DNA of 47,014 nt from Sphingomonas bacterium. GTDB taxonomy: Bacteria; Pseudomonadota; Alphaproteobacteria; Sphingomonadales; Sphingomonadaceae. Position numbers and translations under genes: made by a program. Of this stretch, positions 17,640-26,027 are shown one piece after another; positions within the stretch are counted from its first letter, which is position 1; the number at the start of each line of letters is the position of its first letter. Under the pieces are notes generated by a model that was given only the letters and a program-made list of their open reading frames with translations, did no database searches and was not told where the DNA came from. Where the stretch lies: positions 1-47,014 of the forward strand of contig NZ_JAQGLG010000007.1 in assembly GCF_028292965.1 (NCBI RefSeq), given 5' to 3'.

Positions 17640-18062
17640 ATGCTGCTGCATATCGTCGCGCGCGGGCGGATCGGGCGCAGTCCCGAGGCCGATCTGGTCG
17701 ATCGTTATCTCAAGCGTTTGTCCTGGCCGACACGCGTCACCGAATTGCCTGATCAGGGCGGCAAGGTCCCGGCGGTCGAGCCCCAGACCCGCATCGTCAT
17801 GCTCGACGAAAAGGGCGAGACGCTCGCCTCGACCGTCTTTGCCGAAAAACTCGGCCGCTGGCGCGATGACGGCGTGCGCGAGACGCGCTTCATGATCGGC
17901 GCGGCCGATGGTTTCGACGATGCGGCGCGTGGCCAGGCCGATCTGCTCTTTTCGTTCGGCCGCGCGACCTGGCCGCACATGCTCGCCCGGGCGATGCTTG
18001 CCGAGCAATTGTGGCGGGCGACGAGCATCCTTGCCAACCATCCCTATCACCGCGAAGGTTGA
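17640..18062 (+). CDS. rlmH: 23S rRNA (pseudouridine1915-N3)-methyltransferase RlmH
   Basis: RlmH is a SPOUT-class S-adenosylmethionine enzyme that methylates pseudouridine 1915 in helix 69 of 23S rRNA. The 140-aa protein has RIVMLDEKGETLAS, the knot segment FMIGAADGF and the end motif LLFSFGRATWPHMLARAMLAEQ in parts (FGRATWPHMLARAML, NHPYHREG). Length is slightly below the E. coli enzyme. It lies 24 nt after rsfS and 3 nt before the envC-like gene. Confidence 0.94.
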   Translation: MLLHIVARGRIGRSPEADLVDRYLKRLSWPTRVTELPDQGGKVPAVEPQTRIVMLDEKGETLASTVFAEKLGRWRDDGVRETRFMIGAADGFDDAARGQADLLFSFGRATWPHMLARAMLAEQLWRATSILANHPYHREG

Positions 18063-18065
18063 GCG

Positions 18066-19256
18066 ATGCGGGGCGCTCGATTCTGGCTGAGATGGGGCGC
18101 TGCCCTTGCCGCATCGCTCGGTTTCGCGTCCTGGGCGCTGGCGCAGACCAGTGATGCCGAGCGTCTGGAACGCGCCCGCGTCCAGTCGCAACAGGCGGCG
18201 CAGCGTTCGGCGGACCTGGTGGCTGCCGCGGCACGCGAACGCGACGAGGCCACCCAAGCCCGTCAGCAGGAAGCGGCGATCGCCGCCCGCGTCCAGCAGG
18301 CCGAGGCCGACATCGTCGCCAGCCAGGCGCGCATCGCCATCATCGACCGCCAACTCGCCGCGCAGCGCGCGACGCTTGCCGCGCATCAGGGTCCGGTCGC
18401 GCGCCTGCTCGCCGCGCTGCAGGGTCTCGCGCGGCGCCCGGCCATGATCGCGGTGGTCCGCCCCGGCTCGGTCGACGATCTCGTCCATGTCCGCGCCGTG
18501 CTCGCCAGCACCATGCCGATCGTGCGCGCGCGCACCGCCGCGATCCGCGCCGATGTCGATCGCACCCGTCGGCTCCACGCCAATGCCGCGACCGCCACCC
18601 AGGCGCTGGGCGAAAGCCGCGGCCGGCTGGAGGAACAGCGCCTCGCCTTGACCCGGCTCGAGGCCGAGCACCGCATGCGCTCGCGCGCGCTGGGCCGCGA
18701 CGCGCTGGTCGAGTCCGACCGCGCCATTGGGCTTGGCGAACGCGCACGCGACATCGTCGATCTGATGGGCAAGCAGGGCGACGAGGCGACGATCCGCGCC
18801 AGCCTCGCCGCGCTGCCCGGCCCGCTGCCGCGTCCGCCGCGCCCCGGCGAATCCTCCTCGCCGATCGACGCGGTCAGTTGGCCGCACGATGCGCCACCCT
18901 ATCGTCTGCCCGTTGCCGGCAGGCTGGTCACCGGTTTCGGCGAACTGTCCGACACCGGCGTGCGCTCGCGCGGCCTGGCCCTTGCGCCCGACGCGGGCGC
19001 GCAGATCATTGCGCCTGCCGCCGGCCGCGTGGCCTATGCCGGTGTGTTCCGTGGCTATGGCAATATCGTCATCATCGACCATGGCGGCGGCTGGACATCC
19101 TTGATCTCGGGTTTTGCCGTGACCGGACTGCATGTCGGCGAGAGGGTCGCGCAAGACGATGTGATCGGCCGCGTCGCCGCCGGCGACAATCCCCGCGTCA
19201 CGGTCGAATTGCGCCGCCGCGACCGCGCCGTCGATATGACCCCGCTGATCGGGTGA
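18066..19256 (+). CDS. EnvC-type murein hydrolase activator (degenerate LytM domain)
   Basis: The 396-aa exported protein has a signal peptide (LAASLGFASWALAQ). A long coiled coil follows (about 28-240, rich in Ala/Gln/Arg), then a C-terminal LytM/M23 domain (about 280-396: LPVAGRLVTGFGEL, GYGNIVIIDHGGGWTSLISGF, RVTVELRRRDRAVDMTPLIG). The zinc ligands of active M23 peptidases are absent: RSRGLALAPD replaces the H-x-G-x-D segment and there is no HxH. That pattern is known for EnvC, which activates amidases at the division site rather than cutting peptidoglycan itself. It is in the run rsfS-rlmH-envC-ctpA. Confidence 0.88.
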   Translation: MRGARFWLRWGAALAASLGFASWALAQTSDAERLERARVQSQQAAQRSADLVAAAARERDEATQARQQEAAIAARVQQAEADIVASQARIAIIDRQLAAQRATLAAHQGPVARLLAALQGLARRPAMIAVVRPGSVDDLVHVRAVLASTMPIVRARTAAIRADVDRTRRLHANAATATQALGESRGRLEEQRLALTRLEAEHRMRSRALGRDALVESDRAIGLGERARDIVDLMGKQGDEATIRASLAALPGPLPRPPRPGESSSPIDAVSWPHDAPPYRLPVAGRLVTGFGELSDTGVRSRGLALAPDAGAQIIAPAAGRVAYAGVFRGYGNIVIIDHGGGWTSLISGFAVTGLHVGERVAQDDVIGRVAAGDNPRVTVELRRRDRAVDMTPLIG

Positions 19257-19277
19257 GATCGTCGAGCAGAGGCGATG

Positions 19278-19353
19278 TGTTCCTGCGCAAGCAGGAACCC
19301 AAGGCCACGGAGGTAGCGCTTGCGACCCTGGGCTCCGCTTTCGCAGGAGCACA
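19278..19353. repeat. Paired-hairpin REP (family 2, copy 1)
   Basis: The left arm has TTCCTGCGCAAGCAGGAACC (from 19279). The right arm has CTGGGCTCCGCTTTCGCAGG (from 19328). Arms are more diverged than in copies at 36610-36684 and 40674-40751, suggesting an older insertion. It lies between envC and ctpA. Confidence 0.82.
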
Positions 19354-19451
19354 TTGCGGGTGACTTCGCGGACCTTCGAGCGGGCACCCTAGGATCGTTC
19401 GCCTTTTGCCGCTACGATAGTCACAACACGTTCTTGTTCGGATTTGTGCCC

Positions 19452-20777
19452 ATGTCCCGTGCGTTCCTTCAGTCCACCGCCATCGTCGCCGCACTGGCGC
19501 TCGTGCCGCTCGGCACCGGCGCGATGGCGGCGGTCGACACCAGCAGCTACCGCGCCTTCGCGCCGTTCTTCGACGTGTTCGCCCGGGTGAAGGCGAATTA
19601 TGTCGACAAGGTCGATGACGACACGCTGGTCAAGGGCGCGATCCAGGGCATGCTCGCCTCGCTCGACCCGCACAGCGCCTATGAGACCGGGCTCGACTAT
19701 GACAATCTGCGCATCCAGACTTCGGGCGAATATGGCGGCCTGGGCCTGTCGGTCACGATGGAGGACGGCGCGGTCAAGGTCATCGCGCCGCAGGAAGACA
19801 CGCCGGGCCAGCGCGCCGGGATCAAGTCGGGCGATTACATCACCCATATCAACGGCAAGCTGATCTATGGCGAGACGCTCGACGAGGCGATCACCGAGAT
19901 GCGCGGGGCCCCGGGCACCAAGATCGCACTGACTTTGGTCCGCGCCGGCCATCCGCTGCCGATCCAGGTCGCGCTGGTGCGCGAGAAGATCGTCCAGCAT
20001 CCGGTCAAATGGTCGGTCAAGAACGGCGTCGGCATCCTCAACATCAACACCTTCTCGGACAAGACCAGCCAGGGCGTGATCGACGGCATCGCCGGCATCC
20101 GCCGCCAGCTCGGCCATGATCCGCTCGGCTATGTCGTCGACCTGCGCGACAATGGCGGGGGCCTGCGCGACGAGGCGGTGGCGGTGGCCGACATCTTCAT
20201 CACCTCGGGCGAGCTTCTGTCCGAACGTGGCCGTGACCCGCGCGACATCGAACGTTTCTACGCCGAATCGATGGTGCGCGGCGATCTGGCGCACGGCCTG
20301 CCGGTCGTCGTGCTGACCAATTCGGGCACGGCTTCGGCCAGCGAAATCGTCGCCGGCGCGTTGCAGGATCACCATCGCGGCCTGGTCATGGGCGAGCGCT
20401 CGTTCGGCAAGGGTTCGGTGCAGACCGTGCTCGATCTCGGCAACAATGCAGCACTGCGCCTGACGACGTCGCGTTACTACACCCCGTCGGGCCGTTCGGT
20501 GCAGGAGGGCGGTATCCAGCCCGACATCGCCGTGCCGAATATCTCTGACCCCGATTACAAGATGCGCCCGGTGTTCCGCGAGGACGATCTGCGCCGCCAT
20601 CTGATCAACGAGGTCAAGGCCGACAATGCCGTGCTCGAAGAGGACGGCACGACCGATCCGCGTTTCTCGGCCACGCCGGCGGCGTTGAAGGCCAAGGGCA
20701 TCGACGACTTCCAGCTCTGGTATGCCTTGCAGACGATCGGCCGGCTCGGCGCCGCCCCCATCGTGGCGGCAAAATAG
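19452..20777 (+). CDS. C-terminal processing peptidase, S41 family (CtpA)
   Basis: CtpA is an exported serine protease of 441 aa. A signal peptide (FLQSTAIVAALALVPLGTGAMA) is followed by the tail-protease N-domain (VKANYVDKVDDDTLVKGAIQGM). A PDZ domain comes next (YGGLGLSVTMEDGAVKVIAP to LTLVRAG), then the catalytic core. The Ser is in NSGTASASEIVAGAL and the Lys in GERSFGKGSVQTV, giving the Ser/Lys dyad. These enzymes trim or degrade envelope proteins from the C-terminus. ATG 19452 removes 44 upstream codons that come from the repeat. Confidence 0.93.
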   Translation: MSRAFLQSTAIVAALALVPLGTGAMAAVDTSSYRAFAPFFDVFARVKANYVDKVDDDTLVKGAIQGMLASLDPHSAYETGLDYDNLRIQTSGEYGGLGLSVTMEDGAVKVIAPQEDTPGQRAGIKSGDYITHINGKLIYGETLDEAITEMRGAPGTKIALTLVRAGHPLPIQVALVREKIVQHPVKWSVKNGVGILNINTFSDKTSQGVIDGIAGIRRQLGHDPLGYVVDLRDNGGGLRDEAVAVADIFITSGELLSERGRDPRDIERFYAESMVRGDLAHGLPVVVLTNSGTASASEIVAGALQDHHRGLVMGERSFGKGSVQTVLDLGNNAALRLTTSRYYTPSGRSVQEGGIQPDIAVPNISDPDYKMRPVFREDDLRRHLINEVKADNAVLEEDGTTDPRFSATPAALKAKGIDDFQLWYALQTIGRLGAAPIVAAK

Positions 20778-20784
20778 GACGACC

Positions 20785-21276
20785 ATGATGAACGATCGTT
20801 TCGCCACCGCGCGGCTGCTCGCGCTGGCCATCCCGGTCGCGCTGCTCGGCGGCGCGCTCGGCTTTCAATATATCGGTCATCTCTATCCCTGCGAGATGTG
20901 CTGGTGGCAGCGTTACCCGCATATCGCGGCGATCCCGCTCGCTTTGCTCGCCTTCGTCGTGCCCGACGCGCGGGCGAAGCGCGCCTTCATCCTGTTGGCG
21001 GCGCTCGCCGTCGCGGTGTCGGGTCTCATCGGCATCTATCATGCCGGGGTCGAATATCATTGGTGGGAAGGGCACACGGAGTGCACCTCGACCGCTGTCG
21101 GCCATGGCGGCAGCGTCGACGACATGCTCAAACGCATCCTCGACGCGCCGATCGTGCGCTGCGACGTGGCGCAATGGACCTTGTTCCACGTCTCGCTCGC
21201 CGGCTTCAACGCGATCTTCTCGCTGCTCGGCGCCGGCATGGTGCTCAACCTGCTGCGCAAGGCGAAGCGGGGATGA
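20785..21276 (+). CDS. DsbB-family disulfide bond formation protein
   Basis: The 163-aa inner-membrane protein has four predicted transmembrane helices. After the first helix is CEMCWWQRYPH, the CxxC pair that passes electrons to quinone. A second periplasmic loop carries ECTST and VRCD cysteines, which would exchange with DsbA. This is the DsbB arrangement. Two adjacent ATGs (20785, 20788) are both possible. It lies 7 nt after ctpA and overlaps coq7 by 4 nt; a DsbB linked to a quinone-synthesis gene makes functional sense because DsbB uses quinone. Confidence 0.9.
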   Translation: MMNDRFATARLLALAIPVALLGGALGFQYIGHLYPCEMCWWQRYPHIAAIPLALLAFVVPDARAKRAFILLAALAVAVSGLIGIYHAGVEYHWWEGHTECTSTAVGHGGSVDDMLKRILDAPIVRCDVAQWTLFHVSLAGFNAIFSLLGAGMVLNLLRKAKRG

Positions 21277-21809
21277 GCGGCTGGAAGCCCGGCGATCGCC
21301 GTCCGGCGAGCGGTGCTATGATCCGCGTCGACCAGGCCGGCGAATATGGCGCGACGCGCATCTATGCCGGCCAGCTTGCCATACTCGGCGATCGTTCGCC
21401 GGCGTCGCGCGCCGTCAACCGCATGGCACAGCAGGAGGAGCGCCACCGCGCTTTTTTCGATGCGATGATCGCGCGGCGCGGCGTGCGGCCGACCGCGCTG
21501 CAGCCGCTGTGGAACGTCGCCGGCTTCGCGCTCGGCGCGGTGACCGCGGCGATCGGCCCCGAAGCCGCGATGGCCTGCACCGCGGCGGTGGAAACCGAGA
21601 TCGACAAGCATTATTCAGATCAGCTTCAGGCGCTGGGCGATAGCGATCCGGAACTATCGGCGGCGGTCGCCGATTTTCAGGCCGAGGAAGTCGAGCATCG
21701 TGAGACGGCGCTGGCGGCGGGCGCGCAAAATGCGCCCGGATATCCAATGCTCAGCGGGCTGATCCGGCTAGGCTGCAAGGTGGCGATCGCAACCGCCAAG
21801 CGAATCTGA
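21273..21809 (+). CDS. coq7: Demethoxyubiquinone hydroxylase COQ7
   Basis: COQ7 hydroxylates demethoxyubiquinone in ubiquinone synthesis using a carboxylate-bridged di-iron site. The 178-aa protein has the ligand motifs VDQAGEYGATRIYAGQ (E24), QQEERHRAFFD (E55/H58), TAAVETEIDKHY and AEEVEHRETAL. Length fits bacterial COQ7. The start overlaps the dsbB-like stop (ATGA). Confidence 0.95.
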   Translation: MSGWKPGDRRPASGAMIRVDQAGEYGATRIYAGQLAILGDRSPASRAVNRMAQQEERHRAFFDAMIARRGVRPTALQPLWNVAGFALGAVTAAIGPEAAMACTAAVETEIDKHYSDQLQALGDSDPELSAAVADFQAEEVEHRETALAAGAQNAPGYPMLSGLIRLGCKVAIATAKRI

Positions 21810-21825
21810 TCCGGGAGAGGTGAGG

Positions 21826-22386
21826 ATGATGAAGACGACCAGGGGCTTGCTGCCCGCGCTCACGCTGCTGTTCGCCGCGCCCGTTGCCGCGCAGGAGACG
21901 CCTGCGCCTGCGCCTCCGCCGCCGCCGCGGCCGGTATTGTCCATCGCACCGGTGAGGCCGGCGACCATGCCGTCAGGCGTTGCCGGTCCGGCCAACCCCA
22001 GTGCATTTCCGGCGCGGCCCGCCAGCACCGGCCCGGGCGAGGTCGCGCGCCAGGCGCCGATCAACGGCGTGCTCACGCTCTACGGCAACCAGCGCTGCCC
22101 GACCGACAAGGAGGGCAGCGAGGTCGTGGTGTGCGTCCGCCAGGGCGCCGCCGAGCAATATCGCATCCCCAAGGCGCTGCGCACCTTCCAGGTCACCCCG
22201 GAAAACGAATCCTGGGCGTCGAAGGTCGTCGCGCATGACGACGTCGCCAATGCCGGCATTGGCAGTTGCACCACGGTCGGCCCGGGCGGCTCGACTGGCT
22301 GCTTCCTGCAACAGGCCCGCCAGCAGCGCGCCGAGAAGAAGGACAACAAGGCGGCCGACCAGCGGGTGCAGGATAGTTTGCCCTAA
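21826..22386 (+). CDS. Exported protein of unknown function
   Basis: The 186-aa protein has a signal peptide (LLPALTLLFAAPVAAQE), then a Pro-rich stretch (APAPPPPPRPVLSIAPVRP). A C-terminal domain has four cysteines (NQRCPTD, VVVCVRQ, GSCTTVG, TGCFLQQ), probably two disulfides. It ends in a Lys/Gln-rich tail. GGGAGAGG lies just before the ATG at 21826. I have the impression this type recurs beside coq7 in sphingomonads, but cannot verify it. Function unknown. Confidence 0.72.
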   Translation: MMKTTRGLLPALTLLFAAPVAAQETPAPAPPPPPRPVLSIAPVRPATMPSGVAGPANPSAFPARPASTGPGEVARQAPINGVLTLYGNQRCPTDKEGSEVVVCVRQGAAEQYRIPKALRTFQVTPENESWASKVVAHDDVANAGIGSCTTVGPGGSTGCFLQQARQQRAEKKDNKAADQRVQDSLP

Positions 22387-22407
22387 GCGAGGGCGCCCCG
22401 GAGGGCA

Positions 22408-22587
22408 GAAGAAGATTTTGTTCGCGCGGAGACGCGGAGGCGCGGAGATGGTGCGCGCCGGGCCGCCGCCAGGCGCTATCACAAGCCGGGTGCGGCGGGC
22501 GATGTGAATGGTTGGCTGGCGCCCCGATTGCCGCAGGCGCAACCCCTCCGCGCCTCCGCGTCTCCGCGCGAACAAATCTCTTCTTTT
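22408..22587. repeat. MITE-like inverted-repeat element (best-preserved copy)
   Basis: The left arm includes TTCGCGCGGAGACGCGGAGG (from 22421) flanked by AGAAGATTTTG. The right arm is its inverted complement, including CCTCCGCGTCTCCGCGCGAA (22553-22572) flanked by CAAATCTCTTCTTTT. Arms are about 40 nt around about 95 nt. The interior contains GGGCGATGTGAATGGTTGGC, also found in inverted orientation in the copy at 26745-26932. It lies between convergent genes. Confidence 0.85.
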
Positions 22588-22592
22588 CTCGC

Positions 22593-23783
22593 TTAACCCT
22601 TGCTCGGCTCCTTGCCGCTCTTCTCGTCGGGCTTGACCGTCGAGCGCACCACCATGAAGCGGTTGAGCAGGTCGAACCAGAAAGGCGCGCCGAAGGTCAC
22701 GCCGATGCCGGTGATGAGCCAGCCGCCGACGATCGCTAGCCACCATTCCGCTTTCTGCCAGAAGCCCATCGCCTGCCACACAGCGGCCGGCTGCTGGTTC
22801 GCCGTGTCGCCGGCGAGCAGGCTGAACTGCGGTTCGGGCTTGCCGTTCTCCCAGCCGATCGGCCAGCCGATCTCGGTCATCTGCGCGTTGATCGCCTTGA
22901 TCGCGTCCATCCGCGCGGCGAGGTCGGCTGAAGGATCGGCGGATGGCGTCGGGGTTGCGGCGGAGGAAGGGGTAACGGTCGGCGTAGGTGAAGGCGTCGC
23001 CGTCGGAGTCGAACTCGGCGTCGGGGCAGGAGTCGGCGTCGCCTCCGTCGGCGCCAGCGCGCATTTCGACGGGTCCTTCTCGCACGCCGCCAGGGTCGAG
23101 CCGGCCTGTGCCACCACCGCGTCGCGCAGCTGGTCGTCGGTCGACAGGCGCTGCATCACCGTCACCGCGTCGATGTTCATCACCGCGGCGACGGCAAAGC
23201 CGATCAGCAGCAACCACAGCTGCGTCCGCCCCTTATAGGCGCCCGCCACGCGCTCCATCGCGCTGTCATACCATTTCTCCATTGCCGCCTGCGCCGCATG
23301 GAGATCGCCATCCGCGGTATCGAGCGCGCTCTGCACCGCCTGTTTGAGCTTGTCGTTCGGGCCGCTCGCCACCCAGTTGCGCAGGTCGCCGATCGCCAGC
23401 GTGGCGTTGGGCGTCATGCTGTTGGCCGCCTGCCCGTCGGCGCGGGCGAGCTGGAATACCGCCTGGGCGAAATTGGCCGCCGGGATATAGGAGGGCAGCT
23501 TGTTGCGGCCCACAAACGGAATCCAGCTGCGCAGCCAGCCGACCACCGCATCGTCATAATCGCCCTTGTACAGCGCCGAGATCAGCGGATGCTCGTAAAA
23601 AGCCTCGAGCCGCGACGGGCTACCCGCCTGGTCGAGCATCTCGCCGATCGCGGCGGCGAGCGAGGAGGCGCGCGTCTTTACCGCCAGTTCGCCGATCTCG
23701 CGGATCGCGGAACAGATCACGCTGACGAACAGGAACATCAGCGCCATGCCGATGCCGACATCGAGAGTCTTCAAGCTGATCAT
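22593..23783 (-). CDS. Membrane protein of unknown function with Thr/Pro spacer
   Basis: The 396-aa protein starts MISLKTLDVGIGMALMFLFV, with an N-terminal transmembrane segment followed by CSAIREIGELAVKTRASSL. A cytoplasmic region follows (RLEAFYEHPLISALYKGDYD), then a second membrane segment (LWLLLIGFAVAAVMNIDAVT). Next is a long low-complexity Thr/Pro/Ser linker (TPTPAPTPSSTPTATPSP), and finally a membrane segment (WWLAIVGGWLITGIGVTFGAP) and charged tail. Related proteins occur in many bacteria, but I know of no function. GTG/ATG starts up to 50 codons upstream exist; 23783 gives the cleanest N-terminus. Confidence 0.75.
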   Translation of the reverse strand: MISLKTLDVGIGMALMFLFVSVICSAIREIGELAVKTRASSLAAAIGEMLDQAGSPSRLEAFYEHPLISALYKGDYDDAVVGWLRSWIPFVGRNKLPSYIPAANFAQAVFQLARADGQAANSMTPNATLAIGDLRNWVASGPNDKLKQAVQSALDTADGDLHAAQAAMEKWYDSAMERVAGAYKGRTQLWLLLIGFAVAAVMNIDAVTVMQRLSTDDQLRDAVVAQAGSTLAACEKDPSKCALAPTEATPTPAPTPSSTPTATPSPTPTVTPSSAATPTPSADPSADLAARMDAIKAINAQMTEIGWPIGWENGKPEPQFSLLAGDTANQQPAAVWQAMGFWQKAEWWLAIVGGWLITGIGVTFGAPFWFDLLNRFMVVRSTVKPDEKSGKEPSKG

Positions 23784-23931
23784 GCGTCCGCCCCCAGTCC
23801 GACTCACCATGGATATCACGCACCGCGCGCGACGCGCACAGGAACAAGGTCCGGAATTGGTGTGATCTTCGCCGTGGTTGCGCCGCGCTGACGCCGCGCT
23901 AAGGAAGCGGCAGGGCAGACGGGGTCGATGC

Positions 23932-24441
23932 ATGGCGACGGTGGCGGAAAAGATGCAACGACCCAGGCCGCTGACGGCCGATGGCTATGAGAAGTTGCTT
24001 GCCGTCGCGGCGATCCTGCTGTTGCTCACCGTGCTCGTCGCCCTGCTGCGCGGCCATGCCCAATGGGGCTTGGTGCCGGGGCTGGTCTGGGCGCATCTCG
24101 CCACCATCCTGCCCGCGCTGGCGCTGACCCCGGTGATGCTGCTGCGACCGCGCGGCGACGGCCTGCACCGGCTGCTCGGCAAAATCTGGGTGGCAGCGAT
24201 GTTCCTAACCGCAGCGATCTCGTTCGAGGTGCGCCTGAGCCATCCCGGCCATCTCAGTTTCATCCACATCATCTCGGCCTATGTCGTCATCGCTGCGCCG
24301 CTGATCTGGTGGACCGCGCATACCCACCGTGTGAACGCGCACCGCCGCCAGGTACGCGGCATGGTGACCGGTGCGTTGCTGATCGCGGGGTTCTTCACTT
24401 TTCCGTTTGGGCGGCTGCTCGGCAGCTGGTTGTTCGGGTGA
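23932..24441 (+). CDS. DUF2306-type membrane protein
   Basis: The 169-aa protein has about four transmembrane helices, with WAHLATILPALALTPVMLL, RLLGKIWVAAMFLTAAISF and SFIHIISAYVVIAAPLIWW. The conserved H-x-x-x-G-K and H-x-R-x-M-RG (HRRQVRGMVTGAL) patterns are those of DUF2306 proteins, whose function is unknown. It shares a divergent promoter region (23784-23931) with the minus-strand neighbour and overlaps the next gene by 4 nt (GTGA). Confidence 0.78.
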   Translation: MATVAEKMQRPRPLTADGYEKLLAVAAILLLLTVLVALLRGHAQWGLVPGLVWAHLATILPALALTPVMLLRPRGDGLHRLLGKIWVAAMFLTAAISFEVRLSHPGHLSFIHIISAYVVIAAPLIWWTAHTHRVNAHRRQVRGMVTGALLIAGFFTFPFGRLLGSWLFG

Positions 24442-25883
24442 CCCGCGGATCGCATGGTGTCGCGGCCGGGCTGTTCGCGCTGGTCTGGCTGTCTTGCGTG
24501 TGGTTCGGCTCCTGGCCGTTCAACCCCAACAACGCGACGCGGCTGTTCGGCGCGCTGGCGCTGGTCGAGCAGCATGACGCGAAGATCGACCGTTTCGAAT
24601 CTCTCACCATCGACAAGGCGCAGTTCGGCGATCACCATTATATGGACAAGGCGCCGGGCACGACGCTGATGGCGGCGCCGCTGGTCTGGGCGGCCAATCA
24701 CGTCACGCACACCGACTCGCGCGATCAGGTGATCGACATCACCAGCCCGAAGCTCGACCATTTCCTGTCGCTGCGCCTGCTGCTCGCGGTCGCGTTCGGC
24801 ACCGCGCTGCTCACCGCCTTTGCCGCCGTGCTGTTGTTCGATCTCGGTACCGGCATCACCGGCAGCGTCACCGCCGGGCTGGTCGCCGCGCTCGGTTACG
24901 CGCTGGGCTCGGTGGTGTGGGGCTGGTCGACCACGCTATTCGGTCACGCGCCCGTGGCGGGGCTGCTGACCATCGCGACCTGGGCAGTGTGGCGCGGGAC
25001 CAGCGGCCCGAAGGAACTCGGCCGCTGGCGCTATCCGGTGATGGCCGGCGCGGCGCTCGGCTGGGCGCTGGTCGTCGAGTTCACCGCGATCTTCGGCGGC
25101 GTCGCGATCGGGCTTTGGGCGCTGTGGCGCACCCGCCATCTCGACGCGCCGACGCGCCGGCGCATCTACGGCGTCACTGCCGGCGTCGCCTTGCTGATGC
25201 TGGTGCCGCTCGGCGCCTATAACCAGTTCGCCTTCGGCACACCGTTCAAGCTCGGTTATGAAGGCGTGGTCGGTTTCAACGGCATGCAGCAGGGGCTGTT
25301 CGGCCTGACCTATCCCAAGCCGCTGGTGCTGGTGAAGCTGCTCTTCTCGCCGCGCCGCGGGCTGATCTGGGTCGCGCCCGTACTGCTGCTCGGCGCGGTC
25401 GGCCTGTACCGCATGATCCGCACCGTCACGACGCGCGACCTCGGCGTGCTCGCGGCTGCGATCACCACCATCGTGCTGCTGGTCAATTCTTCCTATGTCT
25501 ATTGGGACGGCGGCGCCTCGACCGGCCCGCGCCATTCTGTGGTCGCGATTCCGTTCCTCGCTATCGGCCTCGCGCCTTTCTGGGCGGGTTTGCGCCATCG
25601 CTGGGCACGCATCGCGACGGCCGCGCTGCTTGGCCTGTCGATATTGGTCAACCTTGCCATCGCCACCACCGACATCTTCGACTCGGACACGATGAGCTTC
25701 CCACTGTGGGAGCATAATGCGGTGATGTTCGTCACCGGCAACCTCACCAATTTCCCCAGCCAGTGGCTCGGCTGGGCACCGTGGCGCGGCTTCGCGCTGT
25801 ATCTCGTGCTGGTCGGGCCGTTGCTGACGATGATGGTCTTGTCGGCACGCCGCGCCGATCGTATCGTGGCGCCGGTCGCGTGA
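24438..25883 (+). CDS. Polytopic membrane protein, GT-C glycosyltransferase-like
   Basis: The 481-aa protein has roughly ten transmembrane helices. An early non-membrane loop reads FGDHHYMDKAPGTTLMAAP. DKxPG after the first helix is reminiscent of lipid-linked-sugar-dependent (ArnT/PMT-like) glycosyltransferases. A second extracytoplasmic segment holds YVYWDGGASTGPRHSVVAIP. The acceptor is unknown, and the distant GT-C relation is inference only. GTG 24438 overlaps the preceding stop. Confidence 0.65.
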   Translation: MTRGSHGVAAGLFALVWLSCVWFGSWPFNPNNATRLFGALALVEQHDAKIDRFESLTIDKAQFGDHHYMDKAPGTTLMAAPLVWAANHVTHTDSRDQVIDITSPKLDHFLSLRLLLAVAFGTALLTAFAAVLLFDLGTGITGSVTAGLVAALGYALGSVVWGWSTTLFGHAPVAGLLTIATWAVWRGTSGPKELGRWRYPVMAGAALGWALVVEFTAIFGGVAIGLWALWRTRHLDAPTRRRIYGVTAGVALLMLVPLGAYNQFAFGTPFKLGYEGVVGFNGMQQGLFGLTYPKPLVLVKLLFSPRRGLIWVAPVLLLGAVGLYRMIRTVTTRDLGVLAAAITTIVLLVNSSYVYWDGGASTGPRHSVVAIPFLAIGLAPFWAGLRHRWARIATAALLGLSILVNLAIATTDIFDSDTMSFPLWEHNAVMFVTGNLTNFPSQWLGWAPWRGFALYLVLVGPLLTMMVLSARRADRIVAPVA

Positions 25884-25925
25884 CTGGCGGAACGTGGAGC
25901 ACCACGGGGGAGCGTTGACCGCGGA

Positions 25926-25971
25926 AGCATCGTGCTGAAAAGTGGGAACCGGTTTTCAGCTTTTCACGATG
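25926..25971. repeat. Nested palindrome (REP family 5)
   Basis: GCATCGTG (25926-25933) pairs with CACGATGC (25964-25971). Inside it GCTGAAAA (25933-25940) pairs with TTTTCAGC (25952-25959) around GTGGGAACCGG. The nested arrangement resembles a palindrome that I recall as widely dispersed in Rhizobiales and sphingomonads. It is a single copy here, upstream of the PfpI-like gene. Confidence 0.7.
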
Positions 25972-26027
25972 CGACCACAAAAGCTTGCCGACCGCCTGGG
26001 CATTTCCGACCAACCTGGAGGTGCCGC

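Noticed and set aside
25889-25916. GGAAC with a GTT 20 nt later, a possible EcfG (general stress) promoter before the PfpI-like gene
   Set aside because: Spacing is longer than the usual 15-19 nt and the site overlaps the end of the preceding gene.
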